A stretch of DNA of 32,802 nucleotides, taken from positions 1 to 32,802 of the forward strand of contig DYMN01000026.1 in NCBI GenBank assembly GCA_020740485.1, in the 5' to 3' direction. The notes below the pieces were generated by a model. The model had not been told where the DNA came from. It saw only the letters and a program-made list of their open reading frames with translations, and ran no database searches. Both the position numbers and the translations under genes were made by a program. Below, piece after piece: positions 16,836-24,740 of this stretch. How positions within the stretch are numbered: position 1 is the first letter of the stretch; each line of letters begins with the position of its first letter. Origin of the DNA: Polaribacter sp. Lineage in GTDB: Bacteria > Bacteroidota > Bacteroidia > Flavobacteriales > Flavobacteriaceae.

Positions 16836-17576
16836 TTACATATGTTGTGTAAAATGGCTGTAATCTTTTATAATGATATTTATGTACTCATTATCCGTTT
16901 TAGTCCCACGATTGGTATTGGTTATTTTTTCGATTTTTTCACGCAATTTTATTATGGTTGGATAATCGTTTTTCTTTTGAGCTGCAGTAAACATATCTTT
17001 TATAATTTGCATATCCCTGTCCGTGAGATTGATCACACTTGGGTAATGTGGTTGATAATAGTCAGATACTTCTTCTAAAATAGTATGGCTGATGTTGTAT
17101 GTGTCTTTTAAACTTATTACGGCAGTTCCGGCTGCCATATCGCCCAAACGCTGGCTATTCTTGGATAAGGCAATACTTAAAATGGCAATACCTCCTGTTC
17201 CGAAGCCGAGAAAAATATCGACTAAACGAAAAATCCATCGGGTGAAATAATCTAAGCCGGATGCTTGATAGCCATCTAATTTTACCACTTTTACTTTCAA
17301 CACTTTTTTGCCTAAAGTTTGACCTTCCATAAAAAATTCTGACACCAAAGTATAGAGTAAAGCAGGTAATGAAATAAGTGAAATGATGGCAGTTTTACTC
17401 CAATTATCCATTTTTTGATCAAGCAAACCCATTGCGCCGGCTAAATAAAATACAGCGATTAAATAGGCCGAAATGAGCAGAAAATCAAGGATAAATGCTA
17501 ATATTCTATCCCCAAGACTGGCGGCATTGAATTGAATATTCACATTTTGAGTGGTATTAATTTGTAAGTTTACCAT
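16836..17576 (-). CDS. RDD-family membrane protein
   Basis: 246 residues from the ATG at 17576 (MVNLQINTTQNVNIQFNAAS). A longer frame up to 17708 is possible but lies inside the divergent gene and adds non-conserved sequence. The RDD signature is ASLGDRILAFILDFLLISAY, with Arg and Asp placed as the family name implies. It is followed by FFMEGQTLGKKVLKVKVV and LDYFTRWIFRLVDIF, then QRLGDMAAGTAVI. About three or four membrane helices are present. The C-terminal ~75 residues are polar, helical and cytosolic (DRDMQIIKDMFTAAQKKNDY). The role is unknown, though some relatives act as Na+/Li+/K+-H+ antiporters. Its position beside the SpoIIM-MoxR-DUF58 run is recurrent in Bacteroidota. Confidence 0.85.
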   Translation of the reverse strand: MVNLQINTTQNVNIQFNAASLGDRILAFILDFLLISAYLIAVFYLAGAMGLLDQKMDNWSKTAIISLISLPALLYTLVSEFFMEGQTLGKKVLKVKVVKLDGYQASGLDYFTRWIFRLVDIFLGFGTGGIAILSIALSKNSQRLGDMAAGTAVISLKDTYNISHTILEEVSDYYQPHYPSVINLTDRDMQIIKDMFTAAQKKNDYPTIIKLREKIEKITNTNRGTKTDNEYINIIIKDYSHFTQHM

Positions 17577-17598
17577 ATTTTTTATATTTTCGTGGTCT

Positions 17599-18576
17599 AT
17601 GCGAGAAACGGCTTTTATAAAACAAAATAAACAAAAATGGCTGGATTTTGAAAGGCAAATATACGCCAAAGAAAATTCAAATCCTGATGAATTATCTAAA
17701 TTATACATACATTTAGTAAATGATTTGTCGTATGCTCAAACTTTTTATCCCAAAAGTAAGACTACGTTATATTTAAATAATTTGGCTGCAAAGTCATTTC
17801 AACGCATTTATAAAACCAAAAAAGAAGAAAAAAACGCTTTAATACATTTTTTTAAAACCGATTTGCCCCTTACGGTATATCAATATAAAAGATACATTCT
17901 ATACACCTTTTTATTTTTTTTCGTGTTTACGGCTATCGGTGTTTTATCCGCTGCAAAGGATGATACTTTTGTAAGATTGATTTTAGGAGATGCTTATGTG
18001 AATCAAACCTTAGAAAATATTGAAAAAGGCGACCCAATGGCAGTATACAAAAGCGGCTCCAATTGGGGGAGTCATATCGGAATTACCATCAACAATTTAA
18101 GAGTAGGATTAATGATGTACATTTGGGGTGCTTTTCTAGGCGTTGGCACTATCTATATATTGATGCAAAATAGTATTATGCTCGGTGCGTTTCAATATTT
18201 TTTTTACGACAAAAATGTGTTTTGGGAAAGTGTCCGCGGGATATGGATTCACGGCTCTATGGAAATTTTTGCCATTGTGATTGAAGCTGCAGCCGGATTG
18301 ATACTCGGGGCAAGCATCCTTTTTCCAAACACTTTTTCAAGATACGAATCGTTAAAAACCGGAGTAAAAGATTCCTTGAAAATAATGTTAAGCACTTTTC
18401 CTTTTACCATTGCAGCGGGTTTTTTAGAAGGTTATGTAACGCGTTATTCCAATTTAATGCCAAAATGGATGTCAGTGGGAATTATCATTACTACCTTATT
18501 TGCCATAAGTTTTTACTATTTGATATATCCTTATATCGTTCACAATAAAATGATTACTCAATTTAAAACCAAATAA
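17599..18576 (+). CDS. Stage II sporulation protein M-like membrane protein (SpoIIM family)
   Basis: 325 residues from ATG 17599 (MRETAFIKQNKQKWLDFERQ). An upstream in-frame start at 17551 would overlap the RDD gene and is unlikely. A ~100-residue helical cytosolic N-terminus (SKLYIHLVNDLSYAQTFYPK) precedes about five helices with the family features FTAIGVLSAA, NNLRVGLMMYIWGAFLGVGT, GIWIHGSMEIFAIVIEAAAG and FTIAAGFLEGYVTRY. In Bacillus SpoIIM belongs to the peptidoglycan-degrading DMP complex; non-sporulating relatives are linked to MoxR clusters and are uncharacterised. It starts 22 bp from the divergent RDD start and heads a six-gene operon. Confidence 0.88.
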   Translation: MRETAFIKQNKQKWLDFERQIYAKENSNPDELSKLYIHLVNDLSYAQTFYPKSKTTLYLNNLAAKSFQRIYKTKKEEKNALIHFFKTDLPLTVYQYKRYILYTFLFFFVFTAIGVLSAAKDDTFVRLILGDAYVNQTLENIEKGDPMAVYKSGSNWGSHIGITINNLRVGLMMYIWGAFLGVGTIYILMQNSIMLGAFQYFFYDKNVFWESVRGIWIHGSMEIFAIVIEAAAGLILGASILFPNTFSRYESLKTGVKDSLKIMLSTFPFTIAAGFLEGYVTRYSNLMPKWMSVGIIITTLFAISFYYLIYPYIVHNKMITQFKTK

Positions 18577-18578
18577 TT

Positions 18579-19436
18579 ATGCAACTACTCCAAGAACGCG
18601 ATTTCAGTGCTTTTTTTACTGACACTTTTCAGTTTATCAAAGAAAATTTTGTGCATCTTTTGACTAATTACCTAATAGTTAATGGATTGTTTTTATTGTT
18701 ACACTTTGCTTTAAATTATATGACAGATGTGGAAAATATGATGAATTTTGGACCGTTGTATTTTGTTAACTTATTAGTTTCTTTAATTATGTGGTTTGTA
18801 AGTGTTTCATTTGCAGTTATTTATATGACATTATACAACCAAAAAGATGGAACTAATTTTAATTACAGAGATATTATTAATTATTTCGGACAAAATATCG
18901 GGAAAATACTTCTATTCTTCTTGATTAGTTTAGTGATGGCAATCCCATTATTTATAGCTTTTTACATCGTTATGATATTGTTTGCCATTACAATAGTAGG
19001 TATTTTAGCCATCCCTTTAGTTTACGCAGCATTTTATTTATGGTTTGCTATGACATTTTACGAATATATGAATACCAATAAAGGTTATTTTGATGCTATG
19101 GGTTATGGTTTTAGCTTATTTATGAAAAAATTTTGGGCTACAACCGGAAGTAGCGCTCTGGTTTTTTTAATTATATTTGTGATTGTAGGTTTGATTGTAG
19201 GCGCTTTTGGATTGTTTGGTAGTTTTGCCGGAATTAATTTTCAAGATCCCGAATCCGTTATGGAAATGGTTGCTATTTTTCGTTCTCCGGGTGCAGTGTT
19301 AGTTATTTTGGTTTACACCATTTTGTTCCAATTCGCACAAGTGAATCCGGGCATCATTTATTTTAGCCAAAAAGAAGCCTTTGAAGGGATAAAAGCCAAA
19401 ACCAATATTGATGATATCGGGAAAACTGAAATTTAG
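18579..19436 (+). CDS. Multi-pass membrane protein of the MoxR cluster
   Basis: 285 residues with about six hydrophobic segments (LIVNGLFLLLHFALNY, FVNLLVSLIMWFVSVSFAVI, ILLFFLISLVMAIPLFIAFY, TIVGILAIPLVYAAFYLWFA, ALVFLIIFVIVGLIVGAFGL, AVLVILVYTILFQFAQVNPG). The N-terminal QLLQERDFSAFFTDTFQFIKEN is cytosolic. I know it only as the unnamed membrane protein typically placed between SpoIIM and DUF4129 genes. It begins 2 nt after the SpoIIM stop and its 3' end overlaps the next gene by 26 nt, so translation is coupled. Confidence 0.75.
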   Translation: MQLLQERDFSAFFTDTFQFIKENFVHLLTNYLIVNGLFLLLHFALNYMTDVENMMNFGPLYFVNLLVSLIMWFVSVSFAVIYMTLYNQKDGTNFNYRDIINYFGQNIGKILLFFLISLVMAIPLFIAFYIVMILFAITIVGILAIPLVYAAFYLWFAMTFYEYMNTNKGYFDAMGYGFSLFMKKFWATTGSSALVFLIIFVIVGLIVGAFGLFGSFAGINFQDPESVMEMVAIFRSPGAVLVILVYTILFQFAQVNPGIIYFSQKEAFEGIKAKTNIDDIGKTEI

Positions 19437-20154
19437 TTTCTTACTTTTTTTATTGTTTTTCAATCCGTTTTTGGGGTTCTGTCAAAATGCGGACACGATG
19501 AGTATTGCCATCCCTAAAAAGGTTATAAAAAGATCTTTTTCCGATGATCTCAATCAGAAATACCACGAAAAAGTTTTTGATTACAACAGAGATTATCAAT
19601 TGATGCAAGAGCCCAATTGGTGGCAAAAGCTCAAGCAGTGGTTCGCCGAACAACTTCAAAAACTTTTTCGTTTTAAAAATGCGGGACAAGCCATAAGAAT
19701 AGTAGAATGGTTTGTAAAAATCGTCGGTTTTCTGTTAATTATTTTTGTAATCTATAAAATAGTAAAGGCTTACATCAATGAAAAGGGTATTTGGTTCTTT
19801 GGCAGGACTTCGGATGCGATTGACATTGTTTCAAAAGATTTGGAACAAAACTTATTTCAAACTGATTTTAACCAACTCATTGCTGAAGCAATTGCCAAAA
19901 AACAATTTAGATTAGCGGTAAGGTACTACTATTTAGCTACCTTAAAAAAAATGGCTACTGCAGAATTGATTCAATGGCATCCTGAAAAAACCAATTTAGA
20001 TTATTACAGAGAGCTGAAAAACTCAGAACACAAGGTGAATTTTAGACACCTTTCTTATCTCTACGAATATTGTTGGTATGGCGAATTTGATCTTGACGAA
20101 AATCAATTTCAAACCGGTGAGCAATCGTTTAAAAATTTTATAAAAACAATTTAG
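19411..20154 (+). CDS. DUF4129-containing membrane protein
   Basis: 247 residues from ATG 19411 (an in-frame TTG at 19408 is the only alternative). It has an N-terminal signal sequence (LKFSFLLFLLFFNPFLGFCQ), a periplasmic stretch with a Trp-rich helix (EPNWWQKLKQWFAEQLQKLF), one membrane helix (WFVKIVGFLLIIFVIYKIV, about 100-120) and a cytosolic C-terminal domain. That domain (LIAEAIAKKQFRLAVRYYYLATLKKMA, LDYYRELKN, YEYCWYGEFDLDENQF) is the DUF4129 pattern, found next to transglutaminase, MoxR and DUF58 proteins. The function is unknown; it is likely part of an envelope complex. Confidence 0.8.
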   Translation: MISGKLKFSFLLFLLFFNPFLGFCQNADTMSIAIPKKVIKRSFSDDLNQKYHEKVFDYNRDYQLMQEPNWWQKLKQWFAEQLQKLFRFKNAGQAIRIVEWFVKIVGFLLIIFVIYKIVKAYINEKGIWFFGRTSDAIDIVSKDLEQNLFQTDFNQLIAEAIAKKQFRLAVRYYYLATLKKMATAELIQWHPEKTNLDYYRELKNSEHKVNFRHLSYLYEYCWYGEFDLDENQFQTGEQSFKNFIKTI

Positions 20155-20158
20155 AGAA

Positions 20159-21430
20159 TTGCCAAGATTAGCTAAAATATACATTGCCTTGTTCATCCTA
20201 TTGATGATTGCATTTACTTATAATGATGCCAACAAACCCAAACCGGTCAATTGGAATCCATCCTTTAAAAGTAATGATAAAGAACCCTACGGCTTGTTTG
20301 TATTTAAAAATGAATTAGCTAATATTTTTCCAAATAAAAATATAAATTCTATTGGGTCAACTCCTTATGAATATTTTAACACTGTTTTTTATACCAATGA
20401 ACATAATTCAGATTCCCTTTTTAATTACGTTTTTATAAATCCAAATATTGAAATTGACCCGCCGTCTTTGCGCTATCTAATGGATTTTGTACACAGCGGC
20501 AACAACATTTTTATTTCAAGTGAGTCCATTTCGCAAGAAATAGCGGATTCTTTACATTTGGAGTTATCTTATGAGCCGGCTCCAAAAATTAAGATAAAAG
20601 ACACATTGAGTATCGATCCGCTTGAAGTGGATGAACCCATAGTAAAAATGACCTTTGCCGACCCCAATTTTGATGCTGAAACTTATACGTATCAAAAAAC
20701 TATTGACAATCATTTTATCTCCAAATACGACACTCTAAACACAAAAGTACTTGGTTATCAAATTGTAAATAAGAAGAAGAAAGTGAATTTCATTCAAACA
20801 AAATACGGTGAAGGAAATATCTATTTTCATACGCAACCGTATATTTTTACTAATTTCAACCTATTAAAAACAGCTAATGCTGCTTACGCTTCCAATGTGC
20901 TTTCCTACTTACCGATAAAAGAAACGCTTTGGGATGACAGAGCGGTAATTTGGGCGCAAACGATAGGCAACCCACTGCGGTTTGTACTATCAAAGCCCGC
21001 CTTACGCTGGGCTTGGCAGTTGGCAATATTGAGTATACTGTTGTTTATGATTTTCAGAGCAAAACGACGTCAACGCATTATTCCTATTGTTGAAAAATTG
21101 CCCAATACTTCCATTAATTTTGCCAAAACCATTGGCAATCTCTATCATCAGGAAGGCAAACCGGAAGACATAGTCCATAAAAAAATCAATTTCTTTTTAG
21201 AACACGTCAGAAGTAACTATTTATTAGACACGCAAAACCTGAATGATGATTTCAAACGCAGGTTACAAATTAAGTCGGGGGTAGCGAAAATTGAAGTAGA
21301 AAGGTTGATTGATTTTATTGTAAAATTGTCAAAACAAAAAGAAATTGGAGAAAATTCTTTAGCACTTTTAGATAATATGATTTATAATTTTTATGAGCAA
21401 TCGCAAAACTATTTAAAAATCAAAACTTAA
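20159..21430 (+). CDS. DUF4350-containing membrane protein
   Basis: 423 residues starting at TTG (20159), 4 nt after the previous stop; the next in-frame ATG (20204) would cut the N-terminal helix in half. Helix 1 is LAKIYIALFILLMIAFTY. The periplasmic part contains EPYGLFVFKNEL and a Rossmann-like DUF4350 segment (IDPPSLRYLMDFVHSGNNIFISSE), followed by KYGEGNIYFHTQPYIFTNFNLL. Helix 2 (WAWQLAILSILLFMIFRAKR, about 280-300) leads to a cytosolic helical tail (SINFAKTIGNLYHQEGKPED). The domain resembles the GATase-like module of ABC-associated proteins. It is a fixed member of Bacteroidota MoxR clusters and its activity is unknown. Confidence 0.8.
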   Translation: MPRLAKIYIALFILLMIAFTYNDANKPKPVNWNPSFKSNDKEPYGLFVFKNELANIFPNKNINSIGSTPYEYFNTVFYTNEHNSDSLFNYVFINPNIEIDPPSLRYLMDFVHSGNNIFISSESISQEIADSLHLELSYEPAPKIKIKDTLSIDPLEVDEPIVKMTFADPNFDAETYTYQKTIDNHFISKYDTLNTKVLGYQIVNKKKKVNFIQTKYGEGNIYFHTQPYIFTNFNLLKTANAAYASNVLSYLPIKETLWDDRAVIWAQTIGNPLRFVLSKPALRWAWQLAILSILLFMIFRAKRRQRIIPIVEKLPNTSINFAKTIGNLYHQEGKPEDIVHKKINFFLEHVRSNYLLDTQNLNDDFKRRLQIKSGVAKIEVERLIDFIVKLSKQKEIGENSLALLDNMIYNFYEQSQNYLKIKT

Positions 21431-21465
21431 GGAAGGATAACAAAACTTTACACCACATACTAATT

Positions 21466-22461
21466 ATGGAAACCAATATAAACAACGGAAATTTAGAATT
21501 TCAGAACAGGGTAGATTTAACTGAGCTTCAAAATGTATTAGACCAAGTAAGAGCTGAAATTCACAAAGTGATTGTAGGGCAAGATGAAATGATAGATTTG
21601 CTCTTGGCATCTGTTTTATCCAACGGACACGCTTTAATAGAAGGCGTTCCGGGGGTGGCAAAAACGATCACCGCAAAATTAATGGCAAAAACGATGAAAA
21701 TAGGATTTAGTCGTATTCAATTTACACCGGATTTAATGCCTTCAGACATTTTGGGAACTTCCGTTTTTAATTTAAAAAATTCGGAATTTGAATTCAAATC
21801 CGGACCAATTTTTTCAAACATCATTTTAATAGATGAAATCAACCGCTCGCCTGCTAAAACGCAAGCAGCGCTCTTTGAAGTGATGGAAGAACGCCAAATT
21901 ACCATCGATGGAAATACCTATAAAATGGAAAATCCTTTCTTAGTGTTGGCAACTCAAAATCCGATAGAACAAGAAGGCACTTATAGACTTCCTGAAGCGC
22001 AATTAGACCGTTTTCTATTCAAAATTGAAGTAGATTATCCTACGTTAGAAGAAGAAATCAACATTATCGCCACACATCATTCAAGAAAAGAAACCAATAA
22101 AATTGATTTGGTAACCGGAGTTTTGGACGCTTCGCAAGTAATGAAATTTCAAAAATTAGTACAAGAAATTCACATCGAGCCCAATTTGATTAAATTCATA
22201 GCTCAAATAGTCAATAATACGCGCGAAAATCCATTTTTGTATTTAGGCGCATCGCCAAGAGCATCATTGGCAATACTGCAAGCGTCAAAAGCATTTGCTG
22301 CTATGAGTGCAAGAGATTTTGTAACACCCGAAGACATCAAACGAAGCGCAGTTCCTGTATTACAACACAGAGTCATCGTAACGCCGGAAAGAGAAATGGA
22401 AGGAATTAACAGTAAACAAGTCATTTTGCAAATGCTGGAAACCATTGAAATTCCGAGATGA
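21466..22461 (+). CDS. MoxR-family AAA+ ATPase
   Basis: 331 residues. Walker A is GVPGVAKT (60-67), Walker B LIDEIN (121-126), sensor 1 LATQNPIEQEGTYRLPEAQLDRF, and the C-terminal lid carries YLGASPRASLAILQASKAFA with the sensor-2 Arg. MoxR proteins are chaperone-like ATPases that, with VWA or DUF58 partners, insert metals or cofactors or mature protein complexes, for example methanol dehydrogenase in the founding case. Here the partner is the DUF58 protein downstream, and the membrane partners are the SpoIIM, DUF4129 and DUF4350 proteins upstream. The start follows DUF4350 by 35 nt. Confidence 0.94.
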   Translation: METNINNGNLEFQNRVDLTELQNVLDQVRAEIHKVIVGQDEMIDLLLASVLSNGHALIEGVPGVAKTITAKLMAKTMKIGFSRIQFTPDLMPSDILGTSVFNLKNSEFEFKSGPIFSNIILIDEINRSPAKTQAALFEVMEERQITIDGNTYKMENPFLVLATQNPIEQEGTYRLPEAQLDRFLFKIEVDYPTLEEEINIIATHHSRKETNKIDLVTGVLDASQVMKFQKLVQEIHIEPNLIKFIAQIVNNTRENPFLYLGASPRASLAILQASKAFAAMSARDFVTPEDIKRSAVPVLQHRVIVTPEREMEGINSKQVILQMLETIEIPR

Positions 22462-22475
22462 TTTAATTGTTCAAA

Positions 22476-22735
22476 GTTTAAGGTTTAAGGTTTAAGGTTT
22501 AAGGTTGCTGAGCGTTCCCGAAGCACAGGTTTAAAGTTTCAGGTTTAAAGTTTAAAGTCTTGAAATCAATAAAAATAAAAGTATCAACACTTCTCCCGAT
22601 AGACCTGCCACGCAAGTTGAAAATCACGAATTAGCGTGAGCGTGGTATCGGGATTGCTCAGTGCAAGCAGTATCAACACTTCGACTTCGCTCAGTGCAAA
22701 TAATCAATAGTATCAACAGTATCAACAGTCCCAAT
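22476..22735. repeat. Repeat insertion between moxR and DUF58 genes
   Basis: The 274-nt gap holds only repeats. There are four perfect tandem copies of GTTTAAG (22476-22503) and more GTTTAAA copies (22529-22556). GGTTGCTGAGC at 22503-22513 is identical to 4666-4676. An imperfect inverted repeat joins 22595-22613 and 22634-22652 (CCCGATA..CCACGC with GCGTG..GTGGTATCGGG). CACTTCGACTTCGCTCAGTG lies at 22677-22696, and AGTATCAACA recurs four times between 22580 and 22730. No gene is present; an open frame extending DUF58 to 22661 only translates these repeats. Confidence 0.75.
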
Positions 22736-24067
22736 ATGATAAAATTCTACAAAAAACTGTATTTAGAGCGCAATTTATTTATTGCGTTGACTGTCATTGT
22801 ATTGCTTTTTGTCATTAGTTATTTATTTCCGCCATTTCTTGTTGCAACGCAGATGCTATTACTTGCATTAGGCGTTTTGACGTTGTTGGATATTCTCGTT
22901 TTGTTTTTCACCAAGAAAGGCTTGGATGCTGTCAGAGTTTTACCGGAAAAGCTATCTAATGGCGACGAAAATCCCGTAGAAATTCACTTGACCAACTATT
23001 ACACCTTCCCTATTCAAACCAAAATAATTGACGAAATTCCCTTCCAATTTCAGAAAAGAGATTTTTTGTTAAACCAAAACATAAAAGGCTCTGTCAACAA
23101 ATCGTTTTATTACACCTTAAAGCCAACAGAACGTGGGGAGTATTGGTTCGGGAAAGTGATAGTTTATGTTAGTAGTCCATTCGGGATGGTTTCCCGTCGA
23201 TTTGATTTTGGTAAAGATGAAATGGTGCCCTCCTACCCTTCTTTTATACAATTGCGTAAATTCGATTTAATGGCTGTTACCTATCGAAATGATTACGGCA
23301 TCAAGCGGATACGGCGCATTGGACATACAATGGAGTTTGAACAAATCAAAGATTATATACTTGGAGATGATATCCGCACCATCAATTGGAAAGCTACTGC
23401 CAAACGCAATAAATTGATGGTCAACCAATATCAAGATGAAAAATCGCAACCTATTTACTCCATCATTGACAAGGGAAGAGTAATGAAAATGCCATTTGAA
23501 GGATTGAGTTTATTAGATTATGCCATCAATGCCACCTTGGTCATCAGCAATGTGAGCCTAAAAAAACAAGACAAAGCCGGTATGATGTGTTTTTCAAAAA
23601 AAGTGGAAAACCGTGTAGTAGCCGAACGCAGAGAAAGCCAATTGCATTTGATATTAGAAACCCTTTATAACATTAAAACTGACTTTTGGGAATCGGATTT
23701 TGGAAGATTATACGAAGATTTAAAAAGGAATGTAAAACACCGCAGTCTATTGTTTCTATACACTAATTTTGAGACGCTCGATGGAATGGACAGGCAAATG
23801 GCTTATCTTCAAGCAATAGCCAAACAACACGTATTGGTTGTTGTGTTTTTTATCAATACCGAAATGGAGCAATTGATACAGAAAAAAGCAGAAAACGTAA
23901 AGGAAATTTATCATCAAGCCATTGCTGAAAAATTTGCTTACGAAAAACGTTTGATTACCAAAGAATTAGAAAAGCGTGGGGTTTACAGTATTCTCACCAA
24001 ACCTGAAAATTTAACCTTAAATGTAATTAATAAATATTTAGAATTTAAATCGCGAGGGGTGATATAA
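22736..24067 (+). CDS. DUF58 / VWA-like protein of the MoxR cluster
   Basis: 443 residues from ATG 22736 (MIKFYKKLYLERNLFIALTV). Two adjacent membrane helices (about 14-34 and 37-60) are followed by a beta-rich region (VRVLPEKLSNGDENPVEIHL). Near residue 215 is the DUF58 signature GDDIRTINWKATAKRNKLMV. A VWA-like fold follows (YSIIDKGRVMKMPFEGLSLL and LLFLYTNFETLDGMDRQMAY), with the MIDAS motif altered from the classic DxSxS, as is common in DUF58. The protein is the expected partner of the MoxR ATPase. It is separated from moxR by 274 nt of repeats although the other genes of the operon are tightly packed. Confidence 0.9.
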   Translation: MIKFYKKLYLERNLFIALTVIVLLFVISYLFPPFLVATQMLLLALGVLTLLDILVLFFTKKGLDAVRVLPEKLSNGDENPVEIHLTNYYTFPIQTKIIDEIPFQFQKRDFLLNQNIKGSVNKSFYYTLKPTERGEYWFGKVIVYVSSPFGMVSRRFDFGKDEMVPSYPSFIQLRKFDLMAVTYRNDYGIKRIRRIGHTMEFEQIKDYILGDDIRTINWKATAKRNKLMVNQYQDEKSQPIYSIIDKGRVMKMPFEGLSLLDYAINATLVISNVSLKKQDKAGMMCFSKKVENRVVAERRESQLHLILETLYNIKTDFWESDFGRLYEDLKRNVKHRSLLFLYTNFETLDGMDRQMAYLQAIAKQHVLVVVFFINTEMEQLIQKKAENVKEIYHQAIAEKFAYEKRLITKELEKRGVYSILTKPENLTLNVINKYLEFKSRGVI

Positions 24068-24107
24068 TTTTTGGTTATTTTTTTTACTCTTATTAAAATA
24101 AAATCTA

Positions 24108-24115
24108 TATCTTTG
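24108..24115 (+). promoter_or_regulatory. Putative -7 promoter element for the barrel gene
   Basis: TATCTTTG fits TAnnTTTG and lies 28 nt before the ATG at 24144. No clear -33 TTTG appears at 19 nt. Confidence 0.45.
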
Positions 24116-24143
24116 TTATTATTAACTTAATATTATTAAAATT

Positions 24144-24677
24144 ATGAGAAAAACTTTACCTTTAGCTTTAGCGTTATTGATGTTTGCTACAGTCAACGCT
24201 CAAAAAAATGTTGTTAAAGTTAATCCATTGGGATTGATATTCGGTTCGCTCAACGCTTCTTATGAAAGAGCTTTGAGTGATAAATCAGCTATTGAATTTT
24301 CTTTGGATTACACAACTGTAAATGTAACAGTTGATTCAGGTGAAAATGCAAAGGCAACCGGTTTAGGTTTAGGAGCCGGATACAAAATCTATTTTTCAAA
24401 AAACAATGTTGCACCTCGTGGTTGGTATGCTGAACCTAATCTCAATTATGCATCAGTATCAGCATCTTCAGGAAACGAAGAAGGAAAAGTGAATGCATTT
24501 TCAGTAGGAGCGCTTGGCGGTTATCAATGGGTTTTTGGAGGAAGTGACTCTGGTTTTGCATTAGATCTTGGATTGGGTTTTCAATATTTCAGTGCCTCAA
24601 CAACAGGAAATGTTAACGATACAGGGTTGTCAGGTTTCATTCCTGCTGCAAAATTAGCAATAGGTTACGGTTTTTAA
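24144..24677 (+). CDS. Small secreted outer-membrane barrel protein (DUF3575-like)
   Basis: 177 residues with signal peptide MRKTLPLALALLMFATVNAQ. VVKVNPLGLIFGSLNASYERAL is a start typical of DUF3575-like barrels. Repeated glycine- and aromatic-rich strands follow (GLGLGAGYKIYF, GALGGYQWVFG, FALDLGLGFQYFS) and the chain ends PAAKLAIGYGF, with the terminal Phe expected for BAM recognition. The codons are less AT-biased than in neighbouring intergenic DNA, suggesting good expression. It has its own promoter-like box and a strong terminator, so it is a single-gene unit. Function unknown. Confidence 0.78.
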   Translation: MRKTLPLALALLMFATVNAQKNVVKVNPLGLIFGSLNASYERALSDKSAIEFSLDYTTVNVTVDSGENAKATGLGLGAGYKIYFSKNNVAPRGWYAEPNLNYASVSASSGNEEGKVNAFSVGALGGYQWVFGGSDSGFALDLGLGFQYFSASTTGNVNDTGLSGFIPAAKLAIGYGF

Positions 24678-24702
24678 CATCATTACATCTTATCACAGAT
24701 AG

Positions 24703-24727
24703 ACCCCGAAAGTTTCGGGGTTTTTTT
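24703..24727 (+). terminator. Intrinsic terminator after the barrel gene
   Basis: ACCCCGAAA (24703-24711) and TTTCGGGGT (24713-24721) form a 9-bp GC-rich stem with almost no loop, so the last pairs must open, and a T-run follows to 24727. It ends 13 nt before xerD. Confidence 0.88.
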
Positions 24728-24740
24728 ATACCTTTACTTC

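Noticed and set aside
17577-17708. Longer RDD protein starting at 17708, and longer SpoIIM protein starting at 17551
   Set aside because: Both extensions overlap the divergent gene and carry no family sequence; ATG 17576 and ATG 17599 give the conserved starts.
22476-22558. Tandem GTTTAAG/GTTTAAA array as a CRISPR or iteron origin
   Set aside because: The units are 7 nt without unique spacers, and no cas or replication-initiator gene is near.
22661-22735. Extended N-terminus of the DUF58 protein starting at 22661
   Set aside because: The added 25 residues only translate repeat DNA (IINSINSINS pattern) and precede the conserved start MIKFYKKLYLERN at 22736.
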